Below the pieces are notes generated by a model, which made no database searches, had not been told where the DNA came from, and saw only the letters and a list, made by a program, of their open reading frames with translations. A DNA stretch of 64,000 nt from Hydractinia symbiolongicarpus (Eukaryota > Cnidaria > Hydrozoa > Anthoathecata > Hydractiniidae): assembly GCF_029227915.1 (NCBI RefSeq), contig NC_079881.1, positions 21,179,501 to 21,243,500 on the forward strand. The letters run 5' to 3'. A program made the translations under genes and the position numbers. Shown piece by piece: positions 48,836 to 60,757 of this stretch (the first letter of the stretch is position 1; every line of letters starts with the position of its first letter).

Positions 48836-49020
48836 CTAGTCGTTAGCCCGTGGAAAAATCCACGGGGTCGCCCGTCCTTTAAATTAACCCGTTGCAACAA
48901 AGTGGAGAGAAATATATCGCATTTGGTATTGGTGCGCATTTTAAAAATTTCGTGTTTCCGTTACGGGACACGGTTTTCGCGGACACACAGACAGACAGAC
49001 GACGGCTATTATTAAAGAGA
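48836..49020 (-). mobile_element. Non-autonomous Helitron-like element
   Basis: On minus it begins TCTCTTTAATAATAGCCGTC after an A, continues with GTCTGTCTGTC and ends cgtggatttttccacg (hairpin) + ggctaacga + CTAG before a T. A|TC...hairpin-CTAG|T is the Helitron end rule. About 185 bp, with no coding capacity. Same family as the array at 57 kb. Confidence 0.75.
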
Positions 49021-49703
49021 TGTTTTAGTTTCACAAGCCTAGAACTTCTAAAACTAAAACTTCGAGTTAAACTTCCAACTTTCTGCCAGATTTTTTATCA
49101 AAGAGTTTACATTACCTGCAATCCGAAACTAATTTGAAATTTCGAAAGCGTTCACCGCTAAATCGTGATATCTCCTTTAGTCTGAATGCGCCTCGTTGTT
49201 GTGGAGTTACTTTATAAAAAAGAAGAACGATAGCGCGGCACTTAGACTTTTTAATAACTATTTTTCTTTCTTTGGTGAGATAAAATATTTTGGTTTAGAA
49301 TTTTAATTTTCCAGTAACTAGCAATTTTGTTAATTTGTTATGAAGAATTTTAATCAACTATAACACGCCTTCACGCATTTTTTACTTTTTTGAAAAACAA
49401 CATTACATTGCAAAATTTTAGCAGCGTTATAAATGTTAAATTACAACCACTGTCGATTAAATTTCCGTAAGATATTAAACTCTGAAAATACCAACCTCGA
49501 TCCCAGGACTTCAATTTAGAATTATACTTCATTGATTATCATAACGGCTGCTCTGAGTCAACAGCTATACGTTGGCCTTTATCTGTAGTATTTTGAGAAC
49601 ATTTACAGTAAACCCCCTTCAACATAAACTTAACACTAACAAGAGTGAGCGTTAAAAAAAGATATAAAATATATTTAGAATTGAGTAAAGAAATGTGTTA
49701 ATC

Positions 49704-49773
49704 CAACCTCGTCCCCAGGGCTCTTTTTCACTTTTTGATCCCATTTTCAAAAAGAACCCTGGCGACGAGGTTA
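49704..49773. mobile_element. Fold-back MITE, CTCGTCCCCAG family
   Basis: Left arm aacctcgtccccagggctct, right arm aagaaccctggcgacgaggt. The arms pair over about 25 bases with a few mismatches around a 20-bp loop. Confidence 0.7.
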
Positions 49774-50359
49774 GTGATAATCCACAGCAACAAAAAAGAA
49801 AAAGAAAAAAAGCTATACCCTTAAACCACTGTATCGTTCTTTACGAAGTTCTGCAATTTGATAAAGTTGAAAGCCATAGAACAAGTTATTGGTCATGCTT
49901 GATGTACGGAAATAGAATCATCGAAATTGACTCCGATATATCTGACAACTGTTCTAAGTTAACATCACTAACAAGTTCAAAAGATAATCCAAAGAAAAAC
50001 AAGATGGTAGCCTGAGAACAACGTGCGTTACTTTCTAAGAAATTCCAGATGTATTTGGTTGTCACATTTTCATATTTATACAAACCTCGAACATGTTAAA
50101 ATTATTAGAAACAAAGAAATATAAAAATAATTAGTTGTAAATTTGTGTACAGTCTAATTAATCAAATCAAACAAAATATTAAAAAAGCAAATGTTTACCG
50201 AAGCTTGCAACAAGAAGTTTGAATAACGCCAGATGTACAGTGTCTACACACACGCACTATGTGAATGCTTTCATAGAAGATTCCCTGTCCCCCCCAACAA
50301 AACTTGTCTGAGGTCTTAGTTGTTTCACGAACTCAATCAGAAGTTATTTAGGGCCCTCA

Positions 50360-50515
50360 TTAAGGGCGGATCTCCACGGGACGAGTTTTACGACGATCGT
50401 CATAAATACTTGAATTTGATTGGTCGCGATTTTCGCCATGACGAAAAGTTGAATTTGTTTCTACTTTTCGTCACAAAAATCGTCGCGAATATCGTCCAGT
50501 GGAGATTCGGCTTAA
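50360..50515. mobile_element. MITE with TTAA borders
   Basis: Left end ttaagggcggatctccacgg, right end (inverted) ttaagccgaatctccactgg, each continuing with gacga. Both ends coincide with TTAA, the target of piggyBac-type transposases. About 155 bp, with an internal gacgaaaagt fold-back. Confidence 0.65.
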
Positions 50516-52483
50516 AAGTAACACCAAAAAAATTGATTTTGTAAGCAAGTACTGCTTATTCAAGATCTTCGTTAAAAAAGTCGTCCTTAGTTCTATAAAA
50601 CAAGCTACTATACCAATCTAACGAGAGGATCTTGGTTGTTGTCAATATTACAGTATGCATTGCCACACTTCTGTGTTTATTTCTTATCATGAATTAACCC
50701 TTTGATGATTTCGTCCAAGATTAACCGTGCTAGTGATATAAAAATTTATACTATTCCTGCATGCTTTGTGTTGTAAGAAAAGCAAGTGGAAACCAACCTT
50801 TATCTTACTCCTTAAAGTTCTTCACTCATTCTGTACTCATTTTCACGCGTATTAATTACGCGCAGAGAAAAAGATCTTTCTCGTGTTTATATTAGTTTAA
50901 ATTATTTTACAAATAAAAAGAGAGAAAGTAAATTTTACAGTTTTAAGCAAAACATAGGTGCGTTCAAAACGTTCACAAACAATTTTGCTCCTTAAAAAAA
51001 GTATATTTTGTTGCAAAACGTCATTTTTGATTCTTTTCTGTATTAAAGCGCAGGAATTATTACGCGCGAAAATTATATTGCGCTAAAATTAGCACGAATA
51101 CTATAGTAAATAATAACTAAACTAATTATTACGTACGTTGTGAATTATAAAACCACACCTTCGTCACGAGGTCAAGTTACGAGGTCTTTCACACCTCGTA
51201 ACTTTACAACCTGCTCCTTTAACTGCAGTGCCATGATAGGGCAAAAGCTTAGGGGTAACAAAATTGTATTAGGGTAACCTTTCCCTCGCAATCCATCCTT
51301 CTAGTACTAAATTGTCTAACCACCACTCTCTTCTCGTCGTCCAATGCTTTTTCTAATAAGTCAGCCGCATACCAGAAGTGGAAAGATGAGACATTACCAT
51401 GATACCTATTTTGAATTTTTCGAAATGCTTCATCAATGTTTCTTTATATGGTTTAGCGATAATTTTCTGGAATGTTAGTGCACGTGATTTGTGTTTTCAA
51501 TACATACATCAACACTAATAACAAAACTTCTAAATTTGAAGTTATTAAAAAATTCTATCTCAGCGGTGGTCAATATTTGAAATTCTGTCTCAGTGGTGGT
51601 CATTATAATTACATAGCGGAACACAAATCTTGGCAAAAATAAACAATGTATCTAACATGATGCGTAAGATTTGTCATATTGAAAAAATGACATGTCATAA
51701 AGTCATGTTTCCAAACGTGTCAAACCTAGTGAGCAGGTCATGAACAGGTGACAGAAGCTGGGAGCATAATAAACGTTCCGCAGAAACAAAAAGAACTAAA
51801 ATCAAATCTAACTTTTCCTTCTTACCAGATTCCTTTTTTGTTCTGCATCATACAGATATAAAATGTGAAACGTAGAGGCCTGAGAAGTAAATTGACCTTT
51901 GTTTCCATGGTTACTATCGTACGCTTAGCGTGTTACATACTTCTGCTGCTTTTAAGGCGAATCTAAGAAATAAAATATCATATTTGTTTAAATGACGAGT
52001 CTTCTAAAGATTTTTCGAGATTGCAAAAATAGAAAAAAGCTCTGGGAAGGAGGCTGACGAATACTTTAGGCGCCTTGGTCATGTACGTGTAACCATGGCA
52101 ACCTATAGGCATAACACCATATTACTTCAGGAAGTAAATATTTCATGATTGCCACATATTTAAATTTTGTTTCACATATTCACATTACATTCTATTCTTA
52201 TCCTTTAAAACCACTAACAGTAATGTACAGAAATTGCACCTGTTTAAAAGATAATGACCTGGTTAGTTGAGCAAAATCATTTAGCTCGATCACTCATAAG
52301 TAAAAAGGTATGTTAATCAGGTAAAAAGTAAGTAAGTGAGTTTTTGAATGAAATGAACTTTAAGATGTGGCATTATAAAGATCTTTACTTTCGGTAGACT
52401 TGTATGAAATGGGAGATAAGTTTATATTTTGGTAAAGGTATTCGACAACTTTAAAAGAAATAAAATATAATAATAAAAGGATA

Positions 52484-52555
52484 CAACCCCGTCCCCGGGG
52501 CATCTTGTATCTTTTCGGACAAAAATGAGACAACAGGCTCTGGGAACGGGATTGA
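52484..52555. mobile_element. Fold-back MITE, CTCGTCCCCAG family (diverged)
   Basis: Left arm caaccccgtccccggggcat and right arm ggctctgggaacgggattg. Weaker pairing than the other copies. Confidence 0.55.
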
Positions 52556-53573
52556 AAGAGGATATGCTAATTCAACTTTCTAACAAAGAAGTCAAAATAA
52601 GTTTAAGGAATTATGTTTAAAATGAGGTCTGATCTGATCATTTACTAAGAAATTAATTGAGGCTCAACAGAATCCTCATAAAAATGGCGAATCAAAGACT
52701 GCTGTTGTCTCGCCTACCTTGCTCCAGTTCAGTGTAATACAAGTTTGTCAACACAATGTAAAAATTAACACTTAGTTTGTTTCTTTTTTTCGGTATCAAG
52801 AGGAAAAAAAATCCTGGGGCCGAGGTTAGTTAAAACACATTGCTAGGTTAACAAGAAAATTGACTTATGATTCAATCCAACAGAAGTATTCTTTATTTGC
52901 TGCTGTAATAAGAAAACTAAAATAAAAATATTCCGCCATCAATATTGTTTTCAAGTTTCCACTAAAATAGGACAGCATGAGTGATTATAAGAGGAAGAAA
53001 TAAAAAGAAAATGTACAATTGTTTTTCCGTCTCTTTTTTTGTATTGTAAAATATTTCCTGTTACCAACATGGTTGCAAGCTTTTTTAGCCACTTCGTGCG
53101 CAGTCTCCGGACGTAGGCACAGTTTCCATAACTACAAATTTCGTATGTAGCAGTAGATTATAAAGTACTGACCGTATACAAAGTCGTTGGACAGAAAAAA
53201 ATTTAAATTGTTTATCATTGCGAACGGTAAGCATATTAAGATTTTTTTTTAGGTTCAAAATGTGTTTATAATTTCCTTTTTTTTTTTGAGTTTACAACCA
53301 CAAAAAATACGACTTTATAACCATAATGTTCTTTTCCAAAAAATATTAATGTAAAGTTGACACACATCATTTCATAATCCTATTCTAGCGACGAAAATTA
53401 CTCACCCTTCATAAAAATTCGACGTAGCTCTGAGCCTTAATATATTTTTACATGTTTTTTCTTGCATGTAAAAACATGTATTGCCTAATGATAACGATGT
53501 TGGAACAACTAAGTTCCCAGCTTTCCAGTATGCGTATGTACTATTCAGTAATTAATAATTCCCTGGGCAAGAG

Positions 53574-53645
53574 CATTCTCGACCCCAGAGCTCTTTGAGA
53601 TAAACCTCGAGGTTTTAATCTCAAAGAACTCTGGGGACGAAAATG
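53574..53645. mobile_element. Fold-back MITE, CTCGTCCCCAG family
   Basis: Left arm ctcgaccccagagctctttg, right arm caaagaactctggggacg. The loop is gataaacctcgaggttttaa-like. Closest relative is the copy at 37.3 kb. Confidence 0.7.
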
Positions 53646-56588
53646 GGGAATTGATATTATATGGTAATGACTTAAGAGTTGATATTTTCCCACGCTATGT
53701 TTACCTCAGCAAGTAATTCAGTTAATGAGAGTAATCTTTTAATTAGTAAAGGAGCTACAAATTGCTTTCGAAAGCTCTCCTTACATACACACATCGCTGT
53801 ATACAGCTCTTCTTCCCTGTATACAGCCCTGTACTCAGCTATCATCCCTAAACATACTTCTCTATCCCTAAAAACGGCTCCTTAATCACAACTCTGCATC
53901 CCTGCATAGTTTTAAAAAAACTCAAAGTGCAGTGTTAATTTTCTTCGTCTTAATTTAATTTAATGTAAGTCAGTAAATGAATGCCTACTACGAAATGTTT
54001 AAAAGATCACTTGTACTCTCCACCACACATTGAAAACCATCAAATGTAAATTTTACTTAAAGTCAGTTGAGCAGCGTTGGTCAGAAAACTCCATACTTTT
54101 CTAATGACAAAAGATGCGAAAAATGGAAAACGTTGGTATACATTATCACCTCATCAAAAACTTGCTCCCAACTTCTCATATATTTGCTTATAAACGTAAA
54201 CGCTGGCTAGGTGGAGGTTGCATCGAAGGAAGCGAGACTGTTTGAAAGTTTGTTAAACTTCTCCACAGGTATATAATTATTTTGATTACATAAATATTGA
54301 CAGGAGATTAATTCGATTAATTAAATGTTTCTCTTTGACCTCACCCTTAGGAGATAGTTGAAAGCTTACATATTATTTATCACTGAAACAATTATTTCCA
54401 AGGAGGAGGGTGCACATTTGTTTACATTTTTTTATCAAACTTCTGCCGGGTGTTATTAGTAAAAAAACACCTGCTGAAAGAAATTCATAAGAACTGTACG
54501 AATGTACAATCAAAGAAATTTTAAAAAGGTAAAATCAAGTAATTTTCTCAAATTAATAATCGCAATTAATTTTATTCATCCTTGGCGTATAAATGATATC
54601 TCATATCAATAAGCAGTTTTAATAACCTTTCATGTCTCAACGCACCTAACAACTTATTCGTGGTTATTCGGATCATATGTTTTATTTCCATGCACCCTTG
54701 CTGTGCGAAAACAAACCCTTTAATACTCCTGCATTACGTCATCACCAACTTTTTCCATGTCAACAACTAAAACTTTATGTTATTGTCTAGGAGGGGCCAG
54801 GTGACGAAGTATTAATATTAAATAAATAAAATTGTAACTAATTAAAGAGGTCGATACTAAAAATATTTCTCATCCCTAAGTTCCTTAGCAAAAGGTAGAA
54901 CAAATTACCTAATTTCGGAAATATTTATTTCCTCAATTGCGAGCTGAAAGTCACAGTCAAACCCTTCACAAAGACGAGCTAGAATATTATAATGCTCTAA
55001 AACATTTCAGGTTTGTCATGATGATTTGATAGAATATCCTTATTTAAAGAGGAAAGAACTATTATGAAATTTTGGATGACGCCATAATTATTATAATTTA
55101 TGAAATTCGGGAGAGGTGTATTATTGTACATTTATTGGAGGGAGGTGCAAGGAAACCCAGCCAACCTGGCGTTTCAGACCACTCCGTGGAAAAGAACGTG
55201 ATAAGTATTATAACAGGGAAGAAAGTAAAAGAGAAACGTTAGGCCAGCCGAATCACTTTGTCCCTCCTCCCAAAGACAAGGGTAAGGTTTTTTTTGACGT
55301 TTTAACTTTTTACATCTGATAAAAATACCGCCTTTACGCAAGTCTCTAATGACCAATAGTCGATAAAAAGAAAAGGGGAGTACCCCTTAGGCTTCCACGA
55401 CCCTTTGCAACCATTTCTCTATTATTTATTTTTGAGACATTTATTTAAAAGTCATTTCACAGAATTTATTTCAAGAGCTTTTTTCTGTAACCCAACAAAC
55501 AAGCAAACAAACAAACTCATTCCCGCGTCATTTACTGCAACAGTATTTGTTTAAACGCTCAGAAATTATTTGACTGACTAACTTAACCGGCTCGTTTATA
55601 GGCCTTCACGCTGAACATTGAAGCCTGCTTCATCTTTCTCTGTTCGTGTCTAAGTAACATCAATTTTTAACCTTTACTCAAATATCTTCTGCAGTGGTTA
55701 ATATAAATTCAACCGGACCACACTGTTTTTTTTACTCCTCGGTCAATTCACAGAAACAGACAATCTCAAACCCAGAGTCTATAGTGTTAACTTCGTGTAA
55801 GAGACGCTGCAAATCCTGGGTTTAAGGTTAAAAAGAAGGAAGCAAATCAAAACGATAAAAAAATTGATGACGTCACACAGAATGTTCACGATAAATATTT
55901 ATCTCTAATCTTATCATAATTTTCGTAAAAGGAGGAAATATAAAAAATATGTACGAAGAAAAAGAACACAAAATATACTCATTTTTTCCCGTGTGTAAAA
56001 TAGTTAGTTTAATCTTGAGCATGATTATTTTGATACAAAGAGCAGGAAAACAACAACAACAACAATAACAATAACAATAACAACAACAATAACAATAACA
56101 ACAACATCATCCTCAACAACAAAAACAACAACACCATTAAAAAACAACCTAAAAACAACAACGACAAAAAGAACATTTTTTACCCAACTCCATTTCAGTA
56201 GTTCATGTCTGATAAAATATGTAGAAGACGAATTCATACAACGTTGCGAATTTTCTTTATAAACTTTATTCTCGACGACGAGGCTTGCGGAAAAAATATA
56301 TTGAAAGAAAACATGTATTGAAAAAGATTAATTGTGATTCGCGAATTGTTCCATCTTGAAAGCAAAATTCCTTCTTTCGAAATCTTCATTTTCTTTTTCT
56401 TTGTGCTAAGATGTAATCGCATTAGTGAAAAATAGATAAATCAGGAGATAACAGTTCCCTTCAGACGCAAACATAAAAAAATAAAATAAAGAACGCCTTA
56501 AAACTTCATTTTATGAATTCCAAATTGGGGACAACAAACACAGGGCGAACTAATGATTTTATTACGCTGTTCTAATTGCTCGGTCCTA

Positions 56589-56718
56589 ACCACCCTCGTC
56601 CCCAGGGTTTATCCCTACCGAAATCGACCAACACACGGGTCACCTTGTTCCCAGGGCATTTTGATGAAGTTGACCGTAGTAACCGCTCAGAGGCCACAAG
56701 ACCCTGGGGACGAGGTTG
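56589..56718. mobile_element. Fold-back MITE, CTCGTCCCCAG family, with internal copy
   Basis: Outer arms accctcgtccccagggttt and accctggggacgaggttg. A second half-arm (caccttgttcccagggcat) lies inside, suggesting a nested or duplicated element. Confidence 0.65.
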
Positions 56719-56961
56719 AAAAACTGCTTCACTTGACAAAAAAAGAAAATATTGATTAATTTCAAACAGACGCTATTGTATAAATATATTCTGCTGTAAA
56801 TCCTGATGATGAGTCATGATGAGCAGAATATGGTTTATTATAAATGGCGCCATGTCTGTGTTGTCAAAAAAAGAACAATCTTAAAGCTTTGGGCTTTCGT
56901 TATTTTGTGCATTTCCAACACAAAGTATCGATTTGACAGCCATTTTTAATAGAATACCGTA

Positions 56962-57133
56962 TCTCTATAATAATAGCCGTCGTCTGTCTGTCTCTGCGCG
57001 GACCCCCCGCTGAGTTAGAAAATAATGTTACAGAAACACGAAATCAAATGCAAAATATTTTTATCCACTTTGTTGCGACGGGTAAATATAAAGGACGGCC
57101 AAACCCGTGAACTTTTCCACGGGCAACGACTAG
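56962..57133 (+). mobile_element. Helitron-like element, array copy A
   Basis: Starts A|TCTCTATAATAATAGCC, contains gtctgtctgtctctgcgcgg, ends in the hairpin ccgtgaacttttccacgg and then CTAG|T. About 172 bp. Confidence 0.75.
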
Positions 57134-57314
57134 TTTTTATAATAATAACCGTATTTCGTCTGTCTGTCTGTCTCTGCGCGGACCCCCCGCTGAGTTAGAA
57201 AAAGCTGTTACGGAAACACGAATATCAAATTCGAGACATTTTTATTTACTTTGTTGCGACGGGTAAATATAAAGGATAGGCAACCCGTGGATTTTTCCAC
57301 GGGCTAACGACTAG
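57134..57314 (+). mobile_element. Helitron-like element, array copy B
   Basis: Follows copy A directly, head to tail. It has the same gtctgtctgtctctgcgcgg block and ends in the hairpin ccgtggatttttccacgg, then gctaacgaCTAG. About 181 bp. The 5' TC is degraded to TT. Confidence 0.75.
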
Positions 57315-57452
57315 TCTATATTATAATACCCGTATACGTCTGTCTGTCTGTCACGCAAAATGGTAGCTTAGCTACGCAAGTAGCGAGACATACGCGATGT
57401 GGTATAAAAAGGATGGGCGAACCCGTGGATTTATCCACGGGTTAACGACTAG
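57315..57452 (+). mobile_element. Helitron-like element, array copy C (shorter)
   Basis: Begins TCTATATTATAATACCCG directly after the CTAG of copy B, has (GTCT)n, and ends in ccgtggatttatccacgg, gttaacgaCTAG|T. Its middle differs from copies A and B. About 138 bp. Confidence 0.75.
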
Positions 57453-58869
57453 TAGAATAGAATTGTCTTAAATTTATTTGTAATTTAATCCTTTTTACAC
57501 ATCATAATTCAGTGACCTCCCAAATATTCCCGTCTCTTATAGTAGTAGTAGTATATATTCGCCGACAACAGCATATACAAAAAATGTAGTCATATAAGTT
57601 AACAATATGACAGAAGCAAGCAGAAGACATATTTTGTCTTATCATCAAGCCCCTTAAAAAGCGAGCAAATCTATGGTCAATTAGAAGGGTAAAGTAAAAA
57701 AAAGAAAGATTAGGCTATTTTGAACTAGCAGAGGTTTTTGATGTCTTGATTTAGAAGAAATTTTTTTAACTGATTTTTAAAGGAGTCAATAGTTTTAGTC
57801 GTTGTAAATAAGGTATCGTTACGGATAATTATTGTTCCGTCCAATAAATCGATTTTTTTATGTTGTTTGTCATGTGTTTTGGAGATTTGACTTTTTATTT
57901 TGTATGTCTTACTCTTGCCATTGACATTTTATATCTAGTAGCGATTTAAATACAAAGATTGATTTATTTTGAAGAACCCAGCGTTTATGTATAGATAGCG
58001 TTTTAAGACACGGGGTGTTCACACCAATTTCTTTTTCTGTCAACCTCGTACCCAGAACTATTTGCCTTTCAACTGCGCTTTCTGAGCTTGCTTTTCCCGT
58101 TACTGATACGTTTTGGCGGTAAAATATACATTGCTTTTTGTGTTGTTTTTTTCAAATACGAAAGCCTTCAAACTCTATAAAACAAACCACGTCCTCACTT
58201 CTATGCCTACAATATGGTGATGAGACGGCTCCACAATATTATTGAACCATCTCGGCAGCATATCCATGCATATAAAAGACGCAAATGAAGAGCCCTGGGG
58301 ATGTAAATGTCTAGGAATTTTATAACTTTTTTTCCATTTTATTGATACCTTTATATATCGTGTAGGACTTTAAGCTAATCGAATGTTATGTGCAGGTGTG
58401 TATGTGAGCAATCTCATGTCTTTCATGATGGTTAGCGAGAGCTGTATTGATTTTTCATTAAATTATTTTTTTTCAACTTTATTAAATTTAATTTTTTAAG
58501 TCTAAACAGTTTTATAAAAACATACATTGGTAGCCTTGGTACTAATTTGCTGAATATTACATACAAAAGCTTATCGGTTGAGCAGAACAGACAGGAATAG
58601 TTGGTAAGGAGGTTGTTTACACAGCAGGTGTTCGAGTTAAAACAGCTGAAGCGTGAACGTTCGAATGTTTTTACGAAATGCCGAAAATGATGCAAACGAT
58701 TGTTTCACAAGATATTCGTAACGCCGGAACTCAAAATTATCGACAGGTTCGATGGATAGAGGATATTTGCAGCAATTTGCAAAAAATTCTTCGTACACAT
58801 TAACATTATGAATTAGTTAGCAAGAAAATTCGATCAAAAGCGAAGTTATAAACGAATATTAACTGAAAA
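57453..58869. other. Upstream region of the exchanger gene
   Basis: No ORF with family features. Diverged halves of the CTCGTCCCCAG fold-back family lie near 58043 (caacctcgtacccag) and 58288 (agccctggggatg). Presumably contains the exchanger promoter. I could not assign a TATA box. Confidence 0.4.
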
Positions 58870-60417
58870 ATGGCAAGGTTTTCGATTCGACAGAGTTTAT
58901 CCTCGAAGATTTTTATATTTTTAATGTGCGGAATCTTCATAGTCATCCGGAGTAACTACGTTTATAACAAACCTCGTTACGATGAAACCAAACAAACATC
59001 ACGAAAAATACTTGGAAGTTTTGATGCAGAAAACTGTAAACATTCGACAGGCGCAGTGGAAGAGTTTCCATCTGATTTATTCACGCAGGAACAACGTATC
59101 CGTGGAGGAGTGTTAGTGCACATCATCGTCATGTTTTACATGTTCGGATTACTTGCTGTCGTATGCGACGATTATTTCGTGTTGTCACTATACCACATCT
59201 GTTCACGGTTAAATCTGGATAGAGATGTAGCTGGTGCTACCTTTATGGCCATTGGTTCTTCGGCTCCGACTTTGTTTATCGCGATCGTGTCCATATTTTT
59301 TACAGAAAGCGCAGGTGATGTCGGTTTAGGAACAGTCGTTGGTTCAACAATATTTAACACGTTGTTTATCGTTTCTATATGTTCCATGGCAACGACGATA
59401 CCAATGTCGGTAACATGTTGGCCGTTAATGCGTGATTCGTTTGTGTATACACTTGGTACCCTGACGCTTGTATTTACAGTGCGCGACAGACAGGTGCACT
59501 GGTACGAAGCAATTATTTTCGTATTTATTTATCTATTTTACATCCTTATAATGTGTTACAATAAAACCCTGGGAACCTTTTTTACTAATTTGTCTGATAC
59601 ATTTTGTGGGACGTGCGGCGAAATCGAAGAAGACGACGACACAGACGCTATTCTTATTGAAACTAATAATGACTTAAGTGAAGGAAGATTAAAAGCAAAG
59701 GCTGGTGTCGATAAAAATAAATCGAAAGACAGTTCAGCCAGCGAGTCGTATAATGAAAAAGACATCATCCTTGCTCAATTTGAACATAAACAAAATTCAC
59801 CACTTGATATACCAGACGGTATTTTACCGAAAATAACTTGGTTACTTGGATTCCCTGTGATGATTTTGTTTTATATCACCATACCTCCATGCTGCAAACA
59901 AAGATGGTCGGAATGGTTTCTCGTCACCTTCGCAATGTCCGTAATGTGGATGGGAGCGCTGTCTTACATTTTAGTATGGATGGTTTGCGTTATCGGGGAT
60001 ACATTCGGGATTCCCGATTGCATCATGGGTATGACGTTTTTAGCCGCCGGATCTAGCATTCCCGACGTCATGGCATCTGTTATCGTTGCTCGTCAAGGCA
60101 TGGCCGATATGGCATTGTCTAACGCTATTGGAAGTAACGTCTTTGACATGTTATGTCTTGGTATCCCATGGTTACTAAAAACAACCATAATGGAGCCTGG
60201 CAGCTTTGTTGAGATTCAAAGTCAGAGTATTATGATTTCAGCTCTCCTCCTTATAGGCTCTATTGTGTTTACAGTAATTGCAATTCATTTGAATAATTGG
60301 AAACTGGACATGAAAATCGGGATTCTGTTTTTAATAGTATATATTGTTTTTATCACCATAGCAACTTTATTAGAATTTTTAGCCTGTCCTTGTCAAATTG
60401 AAGATTTTTTACCTTAA
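58870..60417 (+). CDS. Sodium/potassium/calcium exchanger, NCKX (SLC24) type
   Basis: Membrane antiporter that in this family moves Ca2+ (with K+) against Na+ across the plasma membrane. The 515-residue reading frame has no intron. An N-terminal hydrophobic segment (residues about 13-26) resembles the cleaved signal or TM0 of NCKX proteins. The alpha-1 repeat is at 121-143 (GATFMAIGSSAPTLF). A charged loop at about 235-318 has an acidic run EIEEDDDTD. The alpha-2 repeat is at 385-432 (GMTFLAAGSSIPDVMAS, then SNAIGSNVFDML). Most NCKX proteins have SSAPELF in alpha-1. Here the Glu that coordinates cation is Thr134, while the matching alpha-2 Asp399 is kept. Transport properties may therefore differ. 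The intronless state suggests an old retrocopy or intron loss. Which SLC24 member it matches best is not clear. Confidence 0.92.
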   Translation: MARFSIRQSLSSKIFIFLMCGIFIVIRSNYVYNKPRYDETKQTSRKILGSFDAENCKHSTGAVEEFPSDLFTQEQRIRGGVLVHIIVMFYMFGLLAVVCDDYFVLSLYHICSRLNLDRDVAGATFMAIGSSAPTLFIAIVSIFFTESAGDVGLGTVVGSTIFNTLFIVSICSMATTIPMSVTCWPLMRDSFVYTLGTLTLVFTVRDRQVHWYEAIIFVFIYLFYILIMCYNKTLGTFFTNLSDTFCGTCGEIEEDDDTDAILIETNNDLSEGRLKAKAGVDKNKSKDSSASESYNEKDIILAQFEHKQNSPLDIPDGILPKITWLLGFPVMILFYITIPPCCKQRWSEWFLVTFAMSVMWMGALSYILVWMVCVIGDTFGIPDCIMGMTFLAAGSSIPDVMASVIVARQGMADMALSNAIGSNVFDMLCLGIPWLLKTTIMEPGSFVEIQSQSIMISALLLIGSIVFTVIAIHLNNWKLDMKIGILFLIVYIVFITIATLLEFLACPCQIEDFLP

Positions 60418-60437
60418 ATTACTTCTTTAGAACCGAA

Positions 60438-60443
60438 AATAAA
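60438..60443 (+). other. Polyadenylation signal of the exchanger gene
   Basis: AATAAA about 20 nt after the exchanger stop codon, implying a very short 3' UTR if used. Confidence 0.5.
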
Positions 60444-60757
60444 TACTATTAATTGTATATTTTTTCATTTATTTAGTTATTTAAGTCATTGTCTTAAAAT
60501 TCATATGGCGATAGTAAAGTGTTTAAAATTTATATGGCGAAAGGACCAACCACAAGTGTTTGAAATTCTGCTGGTGTCTCTGATTTCTTGTCATCCTAAA
60601 ACCTCACTTTTAATGAAAGTAGTAGGTGTAAAAAAATGGAAATAATATTAAAACTATCTGACCCTCAAAACCCCCTCTTTGAACCCATGCCGTAAGTTTT
60701 TGTTCAAGTAAGTCTTTGGTTTACACGTCTCATCACTTTAGCTCACTACGGGGGCAT

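Larger units (their letters stand above)
49021..56961. other. Gene-poor region with scattered fold-back elements
   Basis: No exon or gene family was recognised on either strand. ORFs here are short with no motif. The region holds the fold-back elements listed at 49.7, 50.4, 52.5, 53.6 and 56.6 kb, a half copy at 52810-52830 (atcctggggccgaggttag) and an AAC/AATAAC-rich tract at 56050-56165. Confidence 0.4.
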
